In this document: one piece after another, positions 18,003-26,647 of the stretch | How the letters are laid out: each line of letters opens with the position of its first letter | Position numbering within the stretch: position 1 is the first letter of the stretch | Assembly: GCF_000009625.1 (NCBI RefSeq) | Contig: NC_002678.2 | Coordinates: 3,690,001 to 3,754,000 of the forward strand | Source of the DNA: Mesorhizobium japonicum MAFF 303099 | GTDB taxonomy: Bacteria; Pseudomonadota; Alphaproteobacteria; Rhizobiales; Rhizobiaceae | DNA length: 64,000 nucleotides | Direction: 5' to 3' | Program-made: the position numbers and the translations under genes | The notes under the pieces: model-generated | Seen by the model: only the letters and a program-made list of their open reading frames with translations | The model's database searches: none | What the model was told of the DNA's origin: nothing

Positions 18003-18581
18003 ATGGTTGAAACAAGTGGCCTCTGGGTCATGTCGGCATATCTGGTTGCCGGCTTGCTCGGTGCGTTCGTGCTTTATCTGGCATCGTTGTTCCTTCGCAG
18101 AAAGTCTCCATCCACCCCTGTTGTGGGTCAACCGTCTGGTCAAGCAGCCTTTACGGCCGTGTCCCGCGACTCCTCGCGACTGACGAAGGTCAAGCTCGTG
18201 CCAAGCTACGGCTACCAACCTCTGGCAACGCTGGATCATGATGTCGTGGAGGGGATTGAGCCGGACAGGCTGGTTTTGACGGCGAGGCTGAACGACGGCC
18301 TTGACGCGTGGCGCGACAATTATGGTGAAATCGCACCCGAGGACCTGAACCTGTCGGCGGATCTTTGCCGGGCTCTCAACGACTGGAACTGGGACTATCA
18401 AACCTTTTTCAACGAAATCGATCCCACCGACCCCCACTGCACGCCAGAACACGAAGCCGCACATGAGGCCGAGGGCCGCGATCTGGCGCTACGCGTTCAA
18501 CGTGAACGACCTGACTTGACCGTTTTCGTGGCGGAGCCCGGTGGCGATCTGGTCGAAATACGCGCACTCGGTCGGGGCTAA
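18003..18581 (+). CDS. Membrane-anchored hypothetical protein
   Basis: A 192-residue protein with one N-terminal membrane helix (VMSAYLVAGLLGAFVLYLASLF) and a basic stop-transfer RRKS, then a soluble acidic domain with LNDGLDAWRDNYGEI and a DPTDPHCTPEHEAAHEAEG histidine/acid-rich stretch. No family is recognised. It overlaps nothing and is 38 bases from the previous stop, so it may be co-transcribed with 17512-17964 and 18639-19175. Confidence 0.6.
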   Translation: MVETSGLWVMSAYLVAGLLGAFVLYLASLFLRRKSPSTPVVGQPSGQAAFTAVSRDSSRLTKVKLVPSYGYQPLATLDHDVVEGIEPDRLVLTARLNDGLDAWRDNYGEIAPEDLNLSADLCRALNDWNWDYQTFFNEIDPTDPHCTPEHEAAHEAEGRDLALRVQRERPDLTVFVAEPGGDLVEIRALGRG

Positions 18582-18638
18582 CCGATGCGCGAGAAATCAC
18601 CGGCTCTTACGTCTCATACCTTCAGGAGGAAATCCTAT

Positions 18639-19175
18639 ATGACCAGACCGTTCCACCGTCTCAGAGTCGTTGCGCTGGCCGCCGTTGTCGGCGGAAGCTT
18701 GGTGCAACTTGGCCCAGAGTCTGGCAAGGCCACCGCCGCGACACCAGCTGCCACGCCCTACGGCTATGATGTGAAAATCAGTTTCAGCCCGGAGGCCGTC
18801 GAGAGAATGAAGAGCCTGCATCGACAGGTCGCCCTTGCCAATACGTTTTACGGCGATGCGAGCCCGGAAGCGATCGCACGCCTCAAACTCAAGCCTTTCG
18901 CTCAGTTGGACATAGGTGTGGAAACCATTCCTGTCGGTATCGTCGACCAAACGGTCCATGTAACGGGCGCCCCGGTAACCACGAAGAAGCTGGCAGATAC
19001 TGTCGACCAGAAACCGAGCGTTCTGGTCCAGATCTTTTCCGGATCAAATACGCCCGGGGCCAACGACAATCAGCTGCATTGCGATCTGTTTCAGGATCAG
19101 ATCACCCTTGCCCAGAGCCAGGCTGTCGATCTTCATTGTGAAGCTGTACCTGCGGATCTCGTCGGCAAAGAATAG
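18639..19175 (+). CDS. Secreted hypothetical protein
   Basis: A 178-residue protein starting at ATG 18639, behind an AGGAGG ribosome site. The leader FHRLRVVALAAVVGGSLV is a signal or anchor sequence, followed by an alanine/threonine-rich linker. The rest (ISFSPEAVERMKSLHRQV ... IPVGIVDQTVHVTGAPV ... LVQIFSGSNTPGANDNQLHC) looks like a beta-rich periplasmic domain. No family is recognised. Confidence 0.65.
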   Translation: MTRPFHRLRVVALAAVVGGSLVQLGPESGKATAATPAATPYGYDVKISFSPEAVERMKSLHRQVALANTFYGDASPEAIARLKLKPFAQLDIGVETIPVGIVDQTVHVTGAPVTTKKLADTVDQKPSVLVQIFSGSNTPGANDNQLHCDLFQDQITLAQSQAVDLHCEAVPADLVGKE

Positions 19176-19196
19176 CCGTGAGCGGTGCCCGCGGCG

Positions 19197-19796
19197 CTAC
19201 TCCTGTTGAAGGGCTCTGGCCCGCGAGAGCAACTCCAGCAGGGTTGGTCTCCAACGAACCGAGGAGTACGCTGACGAGGGGTGTTTCATTCGTGCAGCGA
19301 TTGCTGGCCCTATTTTCTGGAATGGCACGCTCGCTGGGTCGCCATTGAAACCACAAGGCATTCCCTTCAAAACCCACCACCAGAGCTCATATCCGCAAAC
19401 AAGAATGGCGCGAGGGCGCAGCTGTTCAAGCAATATCTCGAACGGCACCCGACCAAGTGCGAATTTGTCTCCCGGGCGAATGCGCGACTGCGTTCCCACA
19501 TAGAGCGGAACATAGTTGTAGAACGCGATCGAGTGCCAAATCGCGGCGACGTCGTCACGTGACATCTGCCATTTCGGCTTTCCGCTGATGACCTGCGTGA
19601 TCCCGGTAAAAAACCGATGAGATTCCTCAATCGCGTACCGGCGTACGACGTAGCTTGTCACGTCCGGCTCACAGCGGCCCACCAGCTCCGGCTTTGCAGG
19701 ATCACAGTAATGAGATTCACCCATCACCAGCAGACGGATTCCTTGAAGAGCGTTGTCTTGGTGACCCCAATCATCTCCAACCCATGGCTTGAACAT
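19197..19796 (-). CDS. Uracil-DNA-glycosylase-fold protein (GESHY type)
   Basis: A 199-residue protein. RLLVMGESHYCDP near the N-terminus and MKHPSSAYS near the C-terminus correspond in position to the two active-site segments of UDG-superfamily proteins, and AIWHSIAFYNYVPLYV is typical of the GESHY subgroup. Whether it removes uracil is unknown. Its start overlaps the stop of the upstream J-domain gene by one base (TGATG), so the two are translationally coupled. It is the last gene of a three-gene operon and may act in DNA surveillance (inference). Confidence 0.6.
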   Translation of the reverse strand: MFKPWVGDDWGHQDNALQGIRLLVMGESHYCDPAKPELVGRCEPDVTSYVVRRYAIEESHRFFTGITQVISGKPKWQMSRDDVAAIWHSIAFYNYVPLYVGTQSRIRPGDKFALGRVPFEILLEQLRPRAILVCGYELWWWVLKGMPCGFNGDPASVPFQKIGPAIAARMKHPSSAYSSVRWRPTLLELLSRARALQQE

Positions 19797-20899
19797 CAGA
19801 AGCCCTTCTGCGTCCGGGCGGCCTGATAAGCAGCGTTGAGACGCTTCGTTTCGTGCTCAGCGAGTTCTTGGAGTTTCGTCCCCAACCCGGAGACTCGGTC
19901 GGGGTGGTAGTTTTTCACAGCAGCTCGATACGCGCTCTTGATTTCATCTGGCGAAGCCGTCGGGACGACATTCAACACCACATGCCAGTCGCTGCTCTCA
20001 TCCGCAGCGCTTCCGTTTTCCTCAGCATGGGCCCCTTCCTCAGCGGCATAGGCCTCGCCGAATCCCTCAACGAACAGATTTTCGAAGTCGGGTTCAATCC
20101 ATTTGCGGGACAGTTCGGCCCACCGAGCAAGCGCCGCTCCATCAAGCCGCTCAGAGACGGTCTGTCGATGAATCTTGAAGCGCAGGGGAAAGGCAATCGT
20201 GGCGAGTAGTATCGAGACCAGGAACGGGCTTACCAGGATACCGGGAAAAGGCTGCCAGGCAATCAGCCCCTGCAACGCCCAGAACTTGTCAGGCCAAACA
20301 AGGACTATCACGTAGGAAAGAACAACGGCGATCAGAAAAATATGGACCGTCTCGGCAAACGCGGCCCCCGCATCTTGCCAAGTCTTCCATTCATCAAACG
20401 CAACCTGCCAGAGGAAAAATGGGAATTGCTCACTTACCTGGCGCCTTAAGGAGACGATCGAATCAGTCGCTGAAATTACCCGCTCTTCATTCGACTCGAT
20501 TTTGCCGTTGAGCTCCCGCCCCAGTTTCGACCGTGTGTCAAACCGCTTTTCACCGCTTCCTTTTGTTAGATAGAGGCCGTTCGTCGAGCCAACCGCATAG
20601 CTATTTTGGATGTCGTCGATCAGGCGCGACCGTTCAATGATCAGACGTTTGATCTGTTTTGAGCTTTCGACGGAATCGTAATCCGCAGCGTTTGGAATTT
20701 CTGGATACGCAACGTTGTGCTTCCGGATGTATAGGTAGATTGCCAATGCAACGAACGGGAATGAATACAATATTACGGTTATCGTTGCGGCTATCATCAC
20801 GAACAAAGCGTGCATTATGATGCCAAAAGCCGAGAAAATCGCCACTAAAACAAAGGTGACAGCTCCACCTCCGTCGGCCTTCCTTCTTCTCCTAGCCAT
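19796..20899 (-). CDS. Membrane protein with C-terminal J domain
   Basis: A 367-residue protein. It has two hydrophobic hairpins (about residues 14-56 and 180-245), a lysine-rich segment between them, and a C-terminal J domain: WHVVLNVVPTASPDEIKSAY then NYHPDRVSG with the HPD motif that stimulates DnaK. It is therefore expected to recruit Hsp70 to a membrane complex. It is flanked, with no gap, by the small membrane gene upstream and the UDG-like gene downstream. Function of the operon unknown. Confidence 0.8.
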   Translation of the reverse strand: MARRRRKADGGGAVTFVLVAIFSAFGIIMHALFVMIAATITVILYSFPFVALAIYLYIRKHNVAYPEIPNAADYDSVESSKQIKRLIIERSRLIDDIQNSYAVGSTNGLYLTKGSGEKRFDTRSKLGRELNGKIESNEERVISATDSIVSLRRQVSEQFPFFLWQVAFDEWKTWQDAGAAFAETVHIFLIAVVLSYVIVLVWPDKFWALQGLIAWQPFPGILVSPFLVSILLATIAFPLRFKIHRQTVSERLDGAALARWAELSRKWIEPDFENLFVEGFGEAYAAEEGAHAEENGSAADESSDWHVVLNVVPTASPDEIKSAYRAAVKNYHPDRVSGLGTKLQELAEHETKRLNAAYQAARTQKGF

Positions 20900-21133
20900 C
20901 TATCGGCCAGCAAGCAGAATAATGATGTAACCAGCGGCGAACAAGTAGAACGCGGCGCTGAATATATAGGTCATCACCGGGCTTCGGGCATGCCGCGTCG
21001 CGCGGACTATCGACCCGTGATTGCCGGAAGGGAACATGTAGATGAACCATTGAAAAAAGAGGCCGGGGGCCAGAAGCCATTTCCAACGGCGGTCAAACTT
21101 CAGATCGGGAATGTTTTCCCGTTGCCAGCCCAT
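20900..21133 (-). CDS. Small membrane protein, first gene of J-domain operon
   Basis: A 77-residue protein with a KWLLAPGLFFQWFIYMFPSG hydrophobic segment and a C-terminal helix (YIFSAAFYLFAAGYIIILLA). Its stop abuts the ATG of the J-domain gene, so the genes are co-translated. ATG 21133 follows a G-rich stretch; the upstream TTG 21145 is an alternative. No family recognised. Confidence 0.6.
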   Translation of the reverse strand: MGWQRENIPDLKFDRRWKWLLAPGLFFQWFIYMFPSGNHGSIVRATRHARSPVMTYIFSAAFYLFAAGYIIILLAGR

Positions 21134-21494
21134 CCAACCCCCCAAAGCACGCCCCGCTCAGCATGATCACTTTTCGATTCCGAGTGTCAACAGAAACAGT
21201 CCGTAGCGTGCAGCATCGAGAGAACAATGCTGACAAATATCTAGTGGCCCAGCTGCCGTGAAAAGGCTCATGCGGCACAGCAGAACTTTCCAGCTAACCC
21301 GCCTACCTCTCCATAAATAGAACAGTACCTAAGAACCAACATCCCCACAGAACCTGCCTTTCCCCCTTATCTCAGTTCCAAAAATCGGTGTTTGAGCCGT
21401 GCCGACGGCTATCCTCGCACGATTTCAAACACCTACGCGCAATCGCCCTATCGGATTCGATGGGTTTATACCCCTATGGAAAAGACCAACTCAC
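21134..21494. other. Intergenic stretch between divergent operons
   Basis: No gene or strong terminator is seen. It separates the leftward J-domain operon from the rightward Rep-like gene and should contain both promoters. The Rep frame is open from GTG 21399, but the extra 32 residues look non-coding. Confidence 0.4.
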
Positions 21495-22154
21495 ATGCTG
21501 CAAAGCCACCCACACACCTCTTCACCCTCCATCTCATCTCAATATGCATCCTGGTTCGATGACAGGATCGAGCAGTTCATCGAAGCTCACAAAGGCAGAT
21601 TCGAACCACCCTCATTTTTCAAACAACGAAACGGGTTTTTCATCACGATCTCATTCAATCACAGCAGTCGCAAACAGCGGCTAGAAAGTTCCGCCCTGAT
21701 CGACGGCCCAGTTGCAAAAACGGAGATGGATACGTTCACCGACCTGTACAACGTGATCTGCCGTCAACTGATCGGAAGGAACTACCATCGACCTTCATTC
21801 CACGACCTAAAACCTCTCGCGATCGGTTGTCTGGACGTGAATGGATCGAGATACTGGAGATCGATGGGAGAGCTGGAGAACGCTCATATCCACTCGATCT
21901 GGATTTTCACCGATCAAACTAGAGATGGATTTCAAAAGTCATTAGCCGACGAAACACGACTCTTATCCATCAAGGAACGGTTCTCGATTCGAGAATTAGA
22001 TATCAAGCAGATCGATCATGACCATCGAAATTCGACGGGTGACAGTCGTGCATCGTCGTACATGGCAAAATTCATGGTGCACAATAATCACGAATTGAAA
22101 GTCGCTGACGACTTCAGGGTGCTGCCGATTCAGTACATCGGACCCGGGCATTGA
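21495..22154 (+). CDS. HUH-type Rep-like protein (rolling-circle initiator or relative)
   Basis: A 219-residue protein with the three-part layout of HUH endonucleases. Motif 1 is FFITISFNHSS (about residue 48). Motif 2 is NAHIHSIWIF, with H131 and H133 as the metal-binding HUH pair. Motif 3 is SSYMAKFM, with Y189 as candidate catalytic tyrosine and K192. Such enzymes nick and join single-stranded DNA in phage and plasmid replication. The start is uncertain (ATG 21495 chosen). A second, broken copy of the motif-3 end lies at 22887-22988. No helicase domain is attached. Confidence 0.6.
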   Translation: MLQSHPHTSSPSISSQYASWFDDRIEQFIEAHKGRFEPPSFFKQRNGFFITISFNHSSRKQRLESSALIDGPVAKTEMDTFTDLYNVICRQLIGRNYHRPSFHDLKPLAIGCLDVNGSRYWRSMGELENAHIHSIWIFTDQTRDGFQKSLADETRLLSIKERFSIRELDIKQIDHDHRNSTGDSRASSYMAKFMVHNNHELKVADDFRVLPIQYIGPGH

Positions 22155-22258
22155 GATCATTCGTTTGGGTACAAGGCAGGGTTATGAAACGCCCTAGGGG
22201 TGCCAGATAGGGAAATGGCAGGCGGCAACTCAAACAGTCGCCGCCCGTTGTCAGGTTG

Positions 22259-22537
22259 TTAGGCCGCAGTCTTCCATGCTGCGATCAGAGATTTTTCATC
22301 TACAAGGAGGCTTGTCCATGCCGCGCTCTTGGCTTCTATCACCAATAGAAGGTCCTCTTGACCGAGAATGGTTTTCACCCGATCACGGAGCTGCGCAGCC
22401 GTACCCGGATAGTCAACCCACCATGCTGTTTCGAGGATTCGGCCCCGGTTTGCCACCGTCGCCTTCAGGAAGTCGTCCATCTCCTTATGAGACGGGCGAG
22501 GTCCATTGAGATCGTAGGTAATAACGAAATTTGCCAT
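22259..22537 (-). CDS. SinR/Cas2-like ferredoxin-fold protein
   Basis: A 92-residue protein starting MANFVITYDLNGPRPSH, followed by AWWVDYPGTAAQLRDRVK and EDLLLVIEA. This matches the stand-alone SinR family, which shares the ferredoxin-like fold of Cas2 and VapD nucleases. No CRISPR array or cas1 is visible, so it is not part of a CRISPR system here. It could be a small nuclease or regulator on the island. The frame is open further upstream but ATG 22537 fits the family. Confidence 0.65.
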   Translation of the reverse strand: MANFVITYDLNGPRPSHKEMDDFLKATVANRGRILETAWWVDYPGTAAQLRDRVKTILGQEDLLLVIEAKSAAWTSLLVDEKSLIAAWKTAA

Positions 22538-22658
22538 TTCAAAAGTTCCTTGTCTGGAACCTTCGACCGGGTTGACAGCGAATCGATGGGGGGGCATTTT
22601 GCCCCTGTGTTGCCGATCTGCCGCAACCCGATCAAAGGTCTTGCGGTTTTCGACACGG

Positions 22659-22680
22659 AGCCGGGGTTGCCGCCCCGGCT
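22659..22680 (+). terminator. Strong GC hairpin
   Basis: Arms agccgggg / ccccggct (8 bp) with a six-base loop, followed by ttg on the plus strand. It lies upstream of the SinR-like gene. It may end plus-strand transcripts from the Rep gene or be a folded leader; the T-run is short. Confidence 0.35.
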
Positions 22681-22886
22681 TTGTCGTATCGAGAATCAGC
22701 AGGTGCTGACCCAACGGAAACTAAAGGCGACTCGTTTTCAGCCGTCAATGGCAAGATGTCAGGAACGGGCAGGATGGAGCCATATCCTCACTCATATCCG
22801 TTGATAGCGGGGAAACCGTCCGAAAGAAAACAGCTGTTCGCTATTGGTGCGACGATCCATTTACATGTGGCAAGCAGGTACCTTCA

Positions 22887-22988
22887 TCGTCGTACATGGC
22901 GAAAGTCATGGTGCACAATAATCACCAATTGAAAGTCGCTGATGACTTCAGGGTGCTGCCGTTTCAGGTCGAAAAATCGCTGAACTGA
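22887..22988 (+). pseudogene. Remnant duplicating the C-terminus of the HUH Rep-like gene
   Basis: About 85 bases are nearly identical to 22055-22135 (the motif-3 end of the Rep-like gene). Translation gives YMAKVMVHNNHQLKVADD, then FRVLPFQ, followed by a different tail and a stop. Homology begins abruptly at catcgtcgtacatgg, so the fragment is a partial duplication or the scar of a recombination. No start codon or upstream domain is present. The rest of 22538-23204 holds no gene. Confidence 0.75.
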
Positions 22989-23204
22989 GACAGGGTGCAG
23001 GCATGGTGCTGAGAGCCTGACGGCAGAATAACTACGGGTTGGATCCGGCGAGACCGCAAAACGCGGAACTTCCAATCATCCTGGTGCCACCCTGCTCGGA
23101 TTTCTGGCGTCCAAGGAGTTCGCAGTCAACCCGGCGTGTGTGTCCCAGTGTGGTCTATTTCCCGTCTGATCGGCGCAACAGCCTCTGTTTGGGCAGGGCA
23201 GGTT

Positions 23205-25216
23205 CTATCGGTGGTCACCGGCACTGTCTTGAGTCCACACGAGCCGGCTCTCGTCGCCTGTGAGGACGCCTTTGATGTCGATTGCTTCTTGGATCCTTGC
23301 AACCATTTCTTCGGCGCTGAAGCGCCTCAGCTGATCTGGCGAAAGTCCTCTGGCGGCAGGGAGGCCATAGTGGCTTGTGACTTTGCCGATCTGTTCGTCG
23401 TTCCTACCGGCGCCGACGTTGCTTAAATGCAGTGCAGATGCCTGCGAGCCCCTCCACGGTAGTTCAACCCAGCGGTGTCGTGTTTTTATGTAGGTGCTGC
23501 CCACGCGCCGGCCCATCCAGAACAACCAGATATCATCGCCTTGGGGACAGAGGTTGGTGAACTTGTCCTCATCCACTGTTTCTGGCGAGAGCGATTTGGG
23601 GCCATAGAGCACTCCACCCACACCGGTGGGAAAAAGCATTCCCACGGTTTCGGTGACATCAAATGACCATTTGCTGTAAGGCTCAATTCGCCCCGCATCA
23701 TCGAATGCAACCGAGTGGCCTCGATGACAAACGACGGTTTTTTCACCCGCTCGATCGACAAGCTGTTCCAGCCACCGCCGCGAGTAATAGACATCATCGT
23801 CTCAGTGACGATGTACGCTGATGGAAAGGCAAGCAGCGTCGGAATGATCTTCTTGTAGGAGCGAATGTCCTTACAAAAACGGATCTCAAGCCCGTGGCAT
23901 TTAAGGTCCGTGACCGAGGCAGGCAACTGTGCCGCATCCTCTGCAGTGAGCCACAGAATTACTCGGTTCGGGGCAATCGTCTGCGATAGAAGGCAGCGCA
24001 ACGTCAAATGAAGGGTTGGGAACCGTTTAGGATAAGACGTTAAGGAGACAATCAACTCCCCAGGCAAGCCATGCGGCCGGCCCTTTCCTCTAAGCGGCCA
24101 CCTCAAGGCAATTAGGACTTGCGCAGCATATGGTTTCGCAAACCCAATGAGCTGGTCTTGATACTTTGCAACCCTCCAACCAACTCCGTTGCGAAACCAA
24201 GCAATCGCATGACCTGGCGCACCGGCGCCTGTCCCCAAGAACCACGGCGAGAGCAATGTGGATCTCCTCAACAAAAGGTAGATCGCAAATGGCCCGGAGA
24301 CTGCGAAAGCCATGATAACAGCTTCATTGGAGACCCCGAAATCACGAAGGGAAAACTGGAAGAATTGATGCAAAAACATGATCACCAACGATGCCTCTCC
24401 CAGCTTCGCCACCGGCACGGCCAATTTCTCAACCGCCGCTGCTTTCCGTACCAACATTAGAAGAGCCAGTGACAACGCTAGCGCGATCAGAAGTCCGAGC
24501 ACGGGCGGACCAAAAATTGAATATTTCATGTTAAACTGGATTTCGGCACCGCTAGCTGCTTCCGCGACCGCGAGGGCGCAAACAGCCGCAACGAAACTCC
24601 ACAGAGTTCCCGGGCGAAATTGGTACGTCCTAAGCAGGTGTCCAAACCAGTAGCAGCACAACGCGATTGGCACTGCGGCGACCGCCCAAGGTGAACTGTT
24701 CATTTGCCACTCGAACTGGATCGCATAGCCTAGAAGCACGAAGAAAGCGACAAACCCTAGCATTCGGGGGCTACCAGGACTTTTCGTCCAATTCGCAATC
24801 TCGTTGTAAATGAGCTGGGTGAAGAAGAGGCAGGTCACAAACCAGAACACGCCAAAATCACGCCAAAGGCGCATACCGCCCAAGAGGTCGTTGACAGCCA
24901 TCTCACCAAGCTCCCAACGAGCTGGGAAATCGCGGAGCAGAGTCCGCCTCGATATAACCGCCAGCGTCAAAACCAACAAAAACGCCACGTATGGCACAGC
25001 TAGGCTGGCGACTTTCTTCCAGAACAGCTGGGCACGCTCAGCAGGTTTATAAACGTAGCCGGAGATGACGAAGAACAGCGGCATATGAAAAAGGAAAACC
25101 GCGTTTGCGAAAAAAGGATCCCATGGATCAGTACCCGCGCCGGCGATGTGCGCCGCTACCACAAGCAGAATGCCAACGCCTTTGGCAGCATCAAGCCAAG
25201 TCTCACGAGTCGCCAT
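23205..25216 (-). pseudogene. Acyltransferase-3 / glycosyltransferase fusion, frameshifted
   Basis: The first 340 or so residues are an integral membrane acyltransferase-3 domain (start ATRETWLDAAKGVGILLVVA, then FLFHMPLFFVISGYVY), which O-acylates sugars at the inner membrane. A second domain begins GELIVSLTSYPKRFPTLH and resembles small glycosyltransferases. At about 23800-23803 a doubled TC dinucleotide shifts the frame exactly where the DDD motif is expected. Without it the reading is IVTDDDVYYSRRWLEQLVD, which joins the downstream frame ending at 23205. As sequenced the transferase domain is broken; sequencing error or phase variation are alternatives. Confidence 0.75.
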
Positions 25217-25543
25217 CAACCGCTCCAGCACAGTCCAAAAGTAAGGACTAAACAAGCTCAGTCTAAACTAGGTGCTTCGCAGCCGCAACATGCAATTGTG
25301 CACTGCAGCATCTATACGATAGAGGCGGCCGTAGGTTTTCAACCGAGCGGATGTGCGGCCGGTTGCTGCATGGGCTGATTCGACTGATCCCAGAAGCCTC
25401 GACCGGTCTTCAGCGCAGACATGCAAAACCTGATTTCAATTTTATTTTTCAAGGGTACTTGCGCTGCAATTTTGTCGCACCCATTTAGCCGCAACGCTGA
25501 CAGGGAAACCTCTGCCGGCGCCCAACGGAGGGTCCATTTGCGC
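25217..25543. other. Intergenic stretch between divergent genes
   Basis: No gene is supported. The frame of the SDH protease is open upstream of 25544, but the extension lacks family character. Promoters for the leftward acyltransferase and rightward protease should lie here. Confidence 0.4.
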
Positions 25544-26563
25544 ATGACAGGAACGATACCCGCAAAATCACAACTCGGTAAACTTGGCCTTAGGGCCGCA
25601 AAGGAACACTCCAGCGACCTATATGTATACGCTGGACGGATCGACGAAAGAGGGTACGAAGCGCTTCGCAACGAAGTGTTATTTGCCCGAAGATCAGAAA
25701 AAGCCATTCTAATTCTGATCACTACCGGCGGCTCTGGCTCCGCAGCTTTCAAAATGGCCAGGCTCTTCCAAACGTTCTACGACAGTTTCGATATCTTTGT
25801 TCCTGCACACTGCAAAAGTGCTGGGACAATTCTAGCTCTTGGCGCTAACCGGTTATGGATGTCTCCGTTTGCGGAACTTGGACCGATAGACGCTCAGGGC
25901 CTACAACGAGATGAACTCGGAGTATTGGATTCGAGCTTGTCCACGCGAACCTCCCTCGAAACCATCATGGAAACTTCGTTCCGCTTCTTCAACGACTCTG
26001 TCGTCAGTCTCGCCACGCTTAGTCAGGGCAGTATCAGCTTCAAGCTCGCAGCGGAGATATGCGGAGCAATGGCTACCAACATCATGTCACCGTTGGTTGC
26101 CAGAATAGATCCCGCTGTGCTCGGTCGCGAGAAGCGTGACGTGGAACAGGGGATTAAATATGGAAATCAGCTCGCGTCGATATCGGGCAATGCAGACGAA
26201 GATACCGTAGTCAGTTTGGCTCAGGACTATCCCTACCATGGTTTTGTGATCGACTTCGCGCACGCCAAAACGCTGTTTCGGCAGGTCCATCGGGCAGAAG
26301 GGACGCTACTCGCGTTGGGGAACGAACTCGGCGACGCCATACGCCACGCATCGGAGGGGGACATAGAAATCAAGACCCTCCACAAAACAAAGCTTTCCAA
26401 CGCTAAAGAAGCGACAAGCCACGGGACACAAGATATTTCCGATGGCTTTCCGGAAATGGCCGACTATTGCGGCCCTCCAGGCGAAACTTACGCTGACTGG
26501 TTGGATGAAACCCGCCAAGCAAACGACGACCAGTCGCCGGCCGAGGATCTGAAAGCAGCCTAA
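25544..26563 (+). CDS. SDH/ClpP-class serine protease
   Basis: A 339-residue cytoplasmic protein of the serine-dehydrogenase-proteinase (SDH) group in the ClpP/crotonase fold. ILILITTGGSGSAAF forms the oxyanion region and AHCKSAGTILALGANRLWM carries the nucleophilic serine (KSAG). FAELGPIDAQ matches the Asp-containing loop. No signal peptide or ATPase partner is seen. ATG 25544 follows GGAGGG. Similar proteins occur in defence and mobile regions; its target is unknown. It precedes the PolB gene by 85 bases across a hairpin. Confidence 0.82.
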   Translation: MTGTIPAKSQLGKLGLRAAKEHSSDLYVYAGRIDERGYEALRNEVLFARRSEKAILILITTGGSGSAAFKMARLFQTFYDSFDIFVPAHCKSAGTILALGANRLWMSPFAELGPIDAQGLQRDELGVLDSSLSTRTSLETIMETSFRFFNDSVVSLATLSQGSISFKLAAEICGAMATNIMSPLVARIDPAVLGREKRDVEQGIKYGNQLASISGNADEDTVVSLAQDYPYHGFVIDFAHAKTLFRQVHRAEGTLLALGNELGDAIRHASEGDIEIKTLHKTKLSNAKEATSHGTQDISDGFPEMADYCGPPGETYADWLDETRQANDDQSPAEDLKAA

Positions 26564-26585
26564 ACCCCAGATCGAGTGTGACCGA

Positions 26586-26606
26586 GCCTCGCCCTCCGGG
26601 CGAGGC
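26586..26606 (+). terminator. Perfect GC hairpin between protease and PolB genes
   Basis: Nine-base arms gcctcgccc / gggcgaggc with a three-base loop, extended by accga/tcggt with a small bulge. A TTTTT run follows after about 14 bases. It could terminate the protease transcript or act as an attenuator for the polymerase gene, whose start is 42 bases away. Confidence 0.55.
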
Positions 26607-26647
26607 CTTCGGTATGTACTTTTTCGATCAAAATCAGGGGGATCGAC

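Noticed and set aside
22259..22537. CRISPR-Cas system because of a Cas2-like fold
   Set aside because: No repeats, spacers or cas1 are visible in the window.
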